Assembly: GCA_027365215.1 (NCBI GenBank) | Contig: DAHXNT010000018.1 | Coordinates: forward strand, 1 to 9,584 | Length of the DNA stretch: 9,584 nucleotides | DNA from: Microcaldota archaeon | GTDB taxonomy: Archaea; Micrarchaeota; Micrarchaeia; Micrarchaeales; Micrarchaeaceae | Direction of reading: 5' to 3' | Shown here: positions 4,681-9,584 of the stretch, in pieces | Position numbering within the stretch: the first letter of the stretch is position 1 | How the letters are laid out: every line of letters begins with the position of its first letter | Program-made: the position numbers and the translations under genes | Notes under the pieces: model-generated | What the model was told of the DNA's origin: nothing | What the model saw: only the letters and a program-made list of their open reading frames with translations | Database searches by the model: none

Positions 4681-4682
4681 AA

Positions 4683-6650
4683 GTGGCAGAGAATTCCGAA
4701 GAAACAGTAGAAAGCATGACGAAAGCGAAGGCAGCGGGGCTCTTCGACAAGATAAAGGAGATGCTGCCAGCAGACGCCGACTTCGTGAAGGCGGAGTTCG
4801 AGGGTCCGGACATAGTGGTCTACATAAAGAACCCGAAGGCGGTCTACGAGGACGAGATGCTGATAAAGAACATAGCTTCGATGATAAAGAGGAAGCTGAT
4901 AGTAAGGAGCGACGCGTCCGTGCTCATGAACCCGGACGAGGCAAAGACCGCCATAGAGGAGATAGTGCCGAAGGAGGCGGTCGTCGGCGGCATAAAGTTC
5001 GTACCCGAATTCTCCGAAGTAAGGATAGAGTCCCTCAAGCCCGGGCTGGTGATAGGCAAGAGAGGGGCAAGGCTCAAGGAGATAGTCATAAAGACGAACT
5101 GGACTCCGAAGGTTCTCAGGACTCCGACGATGGAGAGCGAGACGATACCTGGAGTAAGGCAGATGCTGTTCAAGGAGGCAGAGTTCAGGAAGAAGTTCCT
5201 GACAAGCGTAGGCAAGAAGATAAACAGCGTGGTGCTCAAGAGCGAGTGGCTGAAGGCCACGGCGCTGGGAGGTTTCAGGGAGGTAGGAAGGAGCTCGCTT
5301 CTGCTCGAGACGCCGCACTCGAAGATAGTCATAGACTGCGGCATAAGCCCGGAGCCCGGGATAAAGGGCGCCGACGCCAACGCGGGCTCGAGCGTGAACA
5401 AGGCGTTCCCGTACCTGGATACCGCTAACATATCGATAAACGAGATAGACGCGGTCGTGCTGACGCACGGCCACATGGACCACATGGGCTTCATACCATA
5501 CCTGTTCAAGTACGGCTATGACGGGCCGGTGTACTGCACCCCGCCGACGAGGGATCTCGCCGCGCTCCTGCTGACGGACTATACGCGACTGATCGTGAGA
5601 TCCGGAGGCACGCCGCTTTACGACGAGAAGGACATAAGGAAGATGCTGCTTCACATGATACCCAGAGACTACGGCGAAGTGACCACCATAACGGACGAGC
5701 TCAAGCTCACGTACCACAACGCCGGGCACATACTCGGCAGCGCCACGGTGCACCTGCATGTCGGAGAGGGCATGTACAACATAGTACACACAGGCGACAT
5801 GAAGTATGGATTCACGAGGCTGTTCGACCCCGCCTCGACCAAGTACCCAAGGGTCGACGCACTCTTCATAGAGAGCACGTACGGAGGCCACAACGACATC
5901 GGCAGGAGCAGGAACGATTCCGAGATAGAGCTGATGGAGACGATAAAGAGGACGATCGAAGGCGGAGGCAAGGTGCTCATACCCGTGTTCGCGGTCGGAA
6001 GGAGCCAGGAGCTGCAGCTTGTCCTCGAGAACTACATGGCCGGAAGCGGCAAGTACAAGATGGACGTGCCAGTCTTCCTTGACGGAATGGTCCTGGAGGC
6101 GAGCGCGATACACACCGCGTATCCGGAATACATGAAGGAGAGCCTGAGGAACAGGATACTGAACAACAGGTCGCCATTCGAGAGCGAGATATTCGAGGTC
6201 ATAAAAGGGGAGCGCGAGACGATAACTGACAAGGGACCGGCGATAATTCTGGCGAGCAGCGGAATGCTGAACGGAGGAGCGAGCCTCGAGTACTTCAAGG
6301 CGCTCGCGGACGACCCAAAGAACACGGTCATATTCGTGGGATACAACAGCGCAAACTCGCTGGGAAGGAGGCTGCAGAACGGCACGAGCGAGATAGCGCT
6401 GCCGAACAGCGAGGGCAAGCTCGAGTCGCTCAAGGTCAGGCTCAACATAAAGACAGTGGACGGGTTCTCGGGCCACAGCGACAGGCACCAGCTCATGAGC
6501 TTCGTGGACAACCTGAGGCCGAGACCCTCATCGATATTCACGATGCACGGCGAGGAGTCGAAGTGCGACGACCTGGCACGCGCGCTCGGCAAGCGCGAGC
6601 ATGCGGATTCGAGGTCGCCGATGAACCTCGATACGATAAGGCTGAAGTGA
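4683..6650 (+). CDS. fttA: KH-domain beta-CASP ribonuclease aCPSF1 / transcription termination factor FttA
   Basis: A 655-residue archaeal CPSF73 homologue, close to the usual family length. It cleaves nascent U-rich RNA 3' ends and terminates transcription as a dimer with RNA polymerase and Spt4/5. An N-terminal region (about 15-185) carries the two KH modules; the second has a clear GxxG loop, VIGKRGARLKEI (123-134). The metallo-beta-lactamase core follows: H262-G-H264-M-D266-H267 (motif 2), HNAGH349ILGSA (motif 3), HTGD372 (motif 4). The beta-CASP part has E397 in FIESTYGG (motif A), GFSGH598SD (motif B) and MH622GE (motif C), so all catalytic residues are present. The GTG start is supported by GTGATC 2 nt upstream; ATG 4716 would lose only 11 residues. 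It lies behind psmB and is convergent with priS, 6 bp between stops. No domain is missing. Confidence 0.97.
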   Translation: MAENSEETVESMTKAKAAGLFDKIKEMLPADADFVKAEFEGPDIVVYIKNPKAVYEDEMLIKNIASMIKRKLIVRSDASVLMNPDEAKTAIEEIVPKEAVVGGIKFVPEFSEVRIESLKPGLVIGKRGARLKEIVIKTNWTPKVLRTPTMESETIPGVRQMLFKEAEFRKKFLTSVGKKINSVVLKSEWLKATALGGFREVGRSSLLLETPHSKIVIDCGISPEPGIKGADANAGSSVNKAFPYLDTANISINEIDAVVLTHGHMDHMGFIPYLFKYGYDGPVYCTPPTRDLAALLLTDYTRLIVRSGGTPLYDEKDIRKMLLHMIPRDYGEVTTITDELKLTYHNAGHILGSATVHLHVGEGMYNIVHTGDMKYGFTRLFDPASTKYPRVDALFIESTYGGHNDIGRSRNDSEIELMETIKRTIEGGGKVLIPVFAVGRSQELQLVLENYMAGSGKYKMDVPVFLDGMVLEASAIHTAYPEYMKESLRNRILNNRSPFESEIFEVIKGERETITDKGPAIILASSGMLNGGASLEYFKALADDPKNTVIFVGYNSANSLGRRLQNGTSEIALPNSEGKLESLKVRLNIKTVDGFSGHSDRHQLMSFVDNLRPRPSSIFTMHGEESKCDDLARALGKREHADSRSPMNLDTIRLK

Positions 6651-6666
6651 CACAGGTCACTTCGGC
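6641..6666. terminator. Hairpin spanning both stop codons of convergent fttA and priS
   Basis: GCTGAAGTGAC (6641-6651) and GTCACTTCGGC (6656-6666) form an 11-pair stem in plus-strand RNA (one U-G pair) around loop ACAG. In minus-strand RNA the same position is a C-A mismatch, leaving 8 perfect pairs plus two. Both TGA stops lie in the arms. No T-run follows on either strand, so this is not a standard intrinsic terminator; a role in 3'-end formation or stability is inferred. Confidence 0.45.
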
Positions 6667-7808
6667 GTGGCTACCCTTTTCAGCAGCAGGTACGCCGCGG
6701 CGTACGTAGGCAGTTCCACCTTCGTCCCGTTGAACGGGCCGAAAGTTTCTCCGCCCATGGAGAACTGCGGCGATGTCGCCACGACCTCCATTGTACCCTT
6801 CCTGAACGCGATCGCTTCCTTCATGGGCTCATAACCTGCAAGCTCCTTGAATGAGCGCAGCTTCTTCGATACAAGGCCGGACTTTCCGTGTATGGAATTC
6901 GGCAGCCTTATTATGTGGTAGACATCATTCGTCACGTTCCTGTCTATCTGATCGCCCTGCCTGACCGCCATGCCGTTCAGTACGTTGGTCCAGACGTCGG
7001 CCTTGTTGGGTATGTTTATCTTGTCCCAGTTGCCGTTGGTCGCTATCCCAAGGACCACTTCTGCCTTGTTCTTGGACAGCTTCCTCGCTATCGTCTTGTC
7101 TATTCCAAGGCTGATCAGTGCAGCTTCTCCGCCGTTGAGCGCGGATATGACGCCACGTGCCAGTCGGCCGCCCCATCCGTAGTCCGTAGGCGTCGGCCCC
7201 TCGAGCCTGTGGCCCCTCTCGCCAAGGGCAGGGAAGAAGTTCTTCAGGTCTATTCCGGCGCCTGATATGTATTCCGTCAGCCTCTTCCTTGCGCCCGGGC
7301 CCAATTTGTATATGTCCTCGTTCATGACATGGACGTGGTAGCCGCGGTTGCCGCTGAAGTTGACCGATATCTCTTTCTCGGATACGCCGAAGTCGGGTAT
7401 GAGGAATTCCTCCACGAGCTTCATGGTTTCTGCCTTGACTGCGTCGAGGCAGTTCTGGCAGACCCAGCTGGAGCCGTGCTCCTTCTGGCATGCCAGTTTC
7501 ATGTCTGTGGCATCGAGGTCGAACACCAGCTCCGATCCCATCCAATGCTTGTTCTCCATCGGCCTGCCTGCAGGGTCCTCGTACTCGCTTGGAGAGTATG
7601 AGACGAAAGGCGGCGCGCTCTCTACGAGATAGCTGTGCAGCTTCGTCTCGTTCTCGAACGCGACATGCCTGTAAGCTATGGTCCTCTCGAAGTCGCCGAA
7701 TCCGAACTCTCTCCTCTCAACGTGCTGCGGCGCTATCTCCTTCGGCGTCAGACCTGCATAGTATTCCCTTACCAAGGGAGCTATGATATCTGATATTGAG
7801 ACAGCCAT
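6657..7808 (-). CDS. priS: DNA primase small (catalytic) subunit PriS
   Basis: A 383-residue archaeo-eukaryotic primase. With PriL it makes RNA/DNA primers for replication. The metal-binding pair is in ELVFDLDATD (D97, D99), and the third acidic residue is D289 in QIDRNVTNDVYHIIRLPNSIHGKSGL. The SGNRGYHVHV block (152-161) is the nucleotide-binding SxRGxH motif. A zinc site of C107, H111, C117, C120 interrupts the fold, as in other archaeal PriS. ATG 7808 gives MAVSISDIIAPLVREYYAGL, which aligns with the usual N-terminal helix. An in-frame TTG at 7895 would add 29 residues without recognisable similarity. No good ribosome-binding site precedes ATG 7808. It diverges from the HAD-like gene and converges on fttA. 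PriL is not in the window. Confidence 0.95.
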   Translation of the reverse strand: MAVSISDIIAPLVREYYAGLTPKEIAPQHVERREFGFGDFERTIAYRHVAFENETKLHSYLVESAPPFVSYSPSEYEDPAGRPMENKHWMGSELVFDLDATDMKLACQKEHGSSWVCQNCLDAVKAETMKLVEEFLIPDFGVSEKEISVNFSGNRGYHVHVMNEDIYKLGPGARKRLTEYISGAGIDLKNFFPALGERGHRLEGPTPTDYGWGGRLARGVISALNGGEAALISLGIDKTIARKLSKNKAEVVLGIATNGNWDKINIPNKADVWTNVLNGMAVRQGDQIDRNVTNDVYHIIRLPNSIHGKSGLVSKKLRSFKELAGYEPMKEAIAFRKGTMEVVATSPQFSMGGETFGPFNGTKVELPTYAAAYLLLKRVATPK

Positions 7809-7930
7809 TTTCGCACATATAGTATTAGCCTCGCAAGGTATTTGTTGCTTGGCTTGGGCGGATTGCCGCCTAGCTGATGCCGCTGGCTTCGTCAAAATCT
7901 AATTCGACAATAGTCAAACGTCAAAGTATC

Positions 7931-7939
7931 GTATAAAAG
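7931..7939. promoter_or_regulatory. TATA box between priS and the HAD-like gene
   Basis: GTATAAAAG on the plus strand puts initiation near 7961, three bases before ATG 7964, so that gene is probably leaderless (no ribosome-binding site is seen). On the minus strand CTTTTATAC could serve priS, starting near 7909 and giving a leader of about 100 nt to ATG 7808, or about 14 nt to the TTG at 7895. Confidence 0.6.
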
Positions 7940-7963
7940 CATTGCGATTGATACCCTTCATAC

Positions 7964-8575
7964 ATGACCAGGTTCAAGAGCGTAGTATCCGATATAGATG
8001 GCACGCTCAGGAACAACATAGAGGAGGCAGCGCCCCAGCTGAGGCTGGATAAGAGAGGCAGTCACGCATATGCCGGGTTCCTATTCATGAGCATGCACGT
8101 GTTCAAGAGGTACTCCACGAAGAAGATTCTTAGGGGAGAAGGCAGTCAGGACAATAAGGATGCCACAGACTGCGACGGCAACGGCTGCGACGGCAACGGC
8201 TGCGCTGGACTGGAAGAGGAGGGAGTAAACATCCTCAAGAAGTACCAGGACATCTCGATGGCCAGGACCAGAAACAACTTCCGCGACCTCGACATGATAA
8301 AGAGCGCGATCAGGGAATCCGGAGCGGACATACCTGTAGAGCGCGTAGTGAACAACGACATGCTGCACGGCATAGAGGGCAAGGTGCTGCTCCTGCAGGA
8401 CAACCCGATATCCGCCCTCAGGGACGTGCTAAGGCACAAGGACGCAGAGGCCATACTGATACCTAGATACTACAACGATTTCCTTGGTGGGATCGTGTCA
8501 AGGATCAGCAAGAGGGTGCACATGGCCGGCTGGAAGGACGTCGACGGGTTCATCTCAGGCAGCGGGCAGAAATAA
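7964..8575 (+). CDS. HAD-like protein with a Cys/Asp/Gly/Asn repeat insert
   Basis: A 203-residue protein. The N-terminal VVSD10ID12GTLRNN is motif I of haloacid dehalogenase-type phosphohydrolases (nucleophile D10, acid/base D12). The rest is divergent: DISMART (96-102) could supply motif II Ser, and GKVLLLQDNPISALRD (139-154) resembles motif IV (hhhGDNxxD), with Gln in place of the usual Gly and D146 as a possible Mg ligand. Catalytic competence is therefore uncertain. Between them, residues 69-80 read DCDGNGCDGNGC, encoded by two identical 15-bp units; with C70, C75, C80 and several Asp it could bind metal or be a disordered linker. The N-terminal third after motif I (20-60) does not look like a normal HAD cap. 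The transcript is probably leaderless. Substrate unknown; family call rests mostly on motif I. Confidence 0.6.
   Translation: MTRFKSVVSDIDGTLRNNIEEAAPQLRLDKRGSHAYAGFLFMSMHVFKRYSTKKILRGEGSQDNKDATDCDGNGCDGNGCAGLEEEGVNILKKYQDISMARTRNNFRDLDMIKSAIRESGADIPVERVVNNDMLHGIEGKVLLLQDNPISALRDVLRHKDAEAILIPRYYNDFLGGIVSRISKRVHMAGWKDVDGFISGSGQK
8171..8200 (+). repeat. Perfect 15-bp tandem duplication inside the HAD-like gene
   Basis: TGCGACGGCAACGGC occurs twice without a mismatch, followed by a partial third unit TGCG. It keeps the reading frame and encodes CDGNG twice. Identity at wobble positions suggests a recent in-frame duplication rather than conserved ancient repeats. Confidence 0.85.
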
Positions 8576-8580
8576 CGCAA

Positions 8581-8598
8581 TAATCCTAATCCTAATCC
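8581..8598 (+). repeat. TAATCC hexamer repeated three times
   Basis: Three perfect head-to-tail copies of TAATCC lie six bases after the HAD-like stop codon and before the tnpB-bearing stretch. It may be a slippage microsatellite, or lie at or near the left edge of the inserted element. No function is apparent. Confidence 0.8.
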
Positions 8599-8627
8599 AT
8601 TAACAACGTGAGCGGGAAATCCCACAC

Positions 8628-8636
8628 CATTTATGG
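8628..8636 (+). promoter_or_regulatory. Possible tnpB promoter
   Basis: CATTTATGG is a moderate TATA match. Initiation near 8658 would leave about 15 nt before ATG 8673. The box overlaps the small foldback at 8621-8637. Confidence 0.3.
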
Positions 8637-8672
8637 GTAGAATGAAAGCGAACTGAAGAAAGGTAGATAAAT

Positions 8673-9584
8673 ATGAACTGCAATATAAGAGGTATGGAAC
8701 TGACAAGAGCCTATAAGTTCAGAATCTATCCCGATACAAAAAGGCAGGCAGAGATAGACGAAAGGCTGATTCTTGCACAACAGTTCTACAACAAGATTCT
8801 TGAGAAGTCAATCACATCATATAAAGATGGAAAGACAAAGGTCTCAATGGCACAGTTCAATCGATTTGTAAAGGAGATAATTCAAGATGACAGCAAATAC
8901 CTAAAATTATACTCTCAGACAAGATGTGAAATTGAATACAGACTCATGAAGGCATACCAAAACTTCTTCAGAAGATGCAAGTCAGGCAAAGGAAAAGTCG
9001 GATTCCCACGTTTCAAGTCGCAGGGCAGGTATGATTCATTGACATATCCGCAGGATAATGGCTCATTCAAAATCGAAAAGAAAAGGAAGGAAGACAGACT
9101 GAGAGTTTCACGAATCGGAACGATGAAGATTGAACTTCATAGGCCTATAGAAGGTCAAATCAAGACTATGACAATAAAGAGGGAGGCAGGGAAATACTAT
9201 GCAATCTTCTCTGCGGTTCATGATTGCACTATCCCACAAGTGAAAGACACTAATACCGTAGGGATAGACGTGGGCCTGACTACATTTGCAGTATTCTCTG
9301 ATGGAACAAGGATAGAGAAACCCAGATTCGCAAGGAATAAGGAGAAGAAACTTGCACGTTGGCAGAGGATAGTCGCAAGGAGGACAACCTGGGAAGGGAG
9401 GAGAAAGGCAAGACTCCAGTCGCATAATAGGGGAAGAGCAGTAGAAGAATTGGGGAGAATATGGCAGGAAGTCAATAACCAGACAAACGACTATTTGCAA
9501 AAAGTAACCACGAAACTTGTAAATCTCGGATACACTTCCTTTGCAATGGAGAAACTTCAAATTCAGAACATGATGAAGGATCAC
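8673..9584 (+). CDS. tnpB: TnpB / IS605 OrfB-family RNA-guided nuclease, 3' end missing
   Basis: The open frame runs 304 codons to the window edge without a stop. Residues 8-36 (MELTRAYKFRIYP followed by the NxxLEK-type helix region FYNKILEK) match the OrfB N-terminal domain; GKVGFPRFKS (107-116) is the characteristic central block. GID199VGLTTFAVFSDG is RuvC motif I, and FAME293KLQIQNM is RuvC motif II; the zinc ribbon and RuvC motif III would lie beyond the edge. TnpB is an omega-RNA-guided DNA endonuclease that helps IS200/IS605 elements persist. ATG 8673 is used with GGTAG at 8662-8666 as a weak ribosome-binding site; ATG 8694, with AGAGGT touching it, is equally acceptable and starts at the usual MELTRAYK. 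Four sampled 60-base blocks had 30-48% G+C against 57% in a block of fttA, fitting recent arrival. Confidence 0.93.
   Translation, partial: MNCNIRGMELTRAYKFRIYPDTKRQAEIDERLILAQQFYNKILEKSITSYKDGKTKVSMAQFNRFVKEIIQDDSKYLKLYSQTRCEIEYRLMKAYQNFFRRCKSGKGKVGFPRFKSQGRYDSLTYPQDNGSFKIEKKRKEDRLRVSRIGTMKIELHRPIEGQIKTMTIKREAGKYYAIFSAVHDCTIPQVKDTNTVGIDVGLTTFAVFSDGTRIEKPRFARNKEKKLARWQRIVARRTTWEGRRKARLQSHNRGRAVEELGRIWQEVNNQTNDYLQKVTTKLVNLGYTSFAMEKLQIQNMMKDH

Larger units (their letters stand above)
8599..9584 (+). mobile_element. IS605-family (tnpB-type) element, left part; right end outside the window
   Basis: The stretch holds a tnpB-like gene on lower-G+C DNA than its surroundings. No tnpA Y1 transposase precedes it, so this is a tnpB-only (IS1341-like) element, or tnpA lies to the right. 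The exact left end cannot be set: possible subterminal foldbacks are GGG/CCC around AAAT (8614-8623) and, sharing the same bases, CCCA/TGGG (8621-8637). I place the boundary after the TAATCC repeats as a guess. Confidence 0.5.

Noticed and set aside
4665..6488. Very long open frame (about 607 codons) antisense to fttA
   Set aside because: It mirrors a strongly codon-biased real gene, its translation is rich in Arg, Leu, Val and Tyr with no motif, and fttA on the other strand has every catalytic motif. It is a codon-usage shadow.
9108..9584. 158-codon open frame on the minus strand at the right edge
   Set aside because: It lies opposite tnpB, which has clear RuvC motifs; the antisense translation shows no recognisable domain.

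Overview
The window is archaeal chromosomal DNA. It carries a transcription factor B, a small TRAM-domain RNA-binding protein, a 20S proteasome beta subunit, a KH-domain beta-CASP ribonuclease (aCPSF1/FttA) and a eukaryotic-type primase small subunit. It also has TATA/BRE promoters, Shine-Dalgarno motifs of the GGTG/GTGATC kind and GTG starts. Host genes favour ATA (Ile) and AGG (Arg) codons at moderately high G+C. The sequence does not fix the lineage. The compact mix of core genes would suit an uncultivated group such as Micrarchaeota/ARMAN or a Thermoplasmata relative, but that is an impression only.

Layout. A minus-strand thymidylate kinase (cut by the left edge) diverges from a plus-strand dCTP deaminase, so two pyrimidine deoxynucleotide genes share one promoter region. 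A minus-strand PRC-barrel protein converges on dcd and ends in a hairpin plus T-tract. After a 277-bp gap with several promoter signals and a possible small RNA comes tfb with an unusual basic N-terminal extension, closed by a GC-rich terminator. Next on the plus strand are a small doubly anchored, sequon-rich envelope protein, the TRAM protein, psmB and fttA. fttA meets the minus-strand priS tail to tail with 6 bp between stop codons, and one hairpin covers both ends. priS diverges from a HAD-like protein with a tandemly repeated Cys/Asp/Gly/Asn insert. The last 0.9 kb is the 5' part of an IS605-family tnpB, lower in G+C than its surroundings and cut by the right edge.

Functional theme. Most genes are housekeeping: dNTP supply (tmk, dcd), replication priming (priS), transcription initiation (tfb) and termination/3'-end cleavage (fttA), RNA binding (TRAM) and proteolysis (psmB). 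The least ordinary signals lie between genes. Short hairpins end at or within one base of the ribosome-binding site of tfb, TRAM and psmB. tfb has tandem BRE/TATA promoters and a possible upstream small RNA. A palindrome spans two convergent stop codons. I found no CRISPR array, rRNA or tRNA. I see no convincing novel multi-gene system; the best candidates for new biology are the leader RNA structures and the HAD-like protein.
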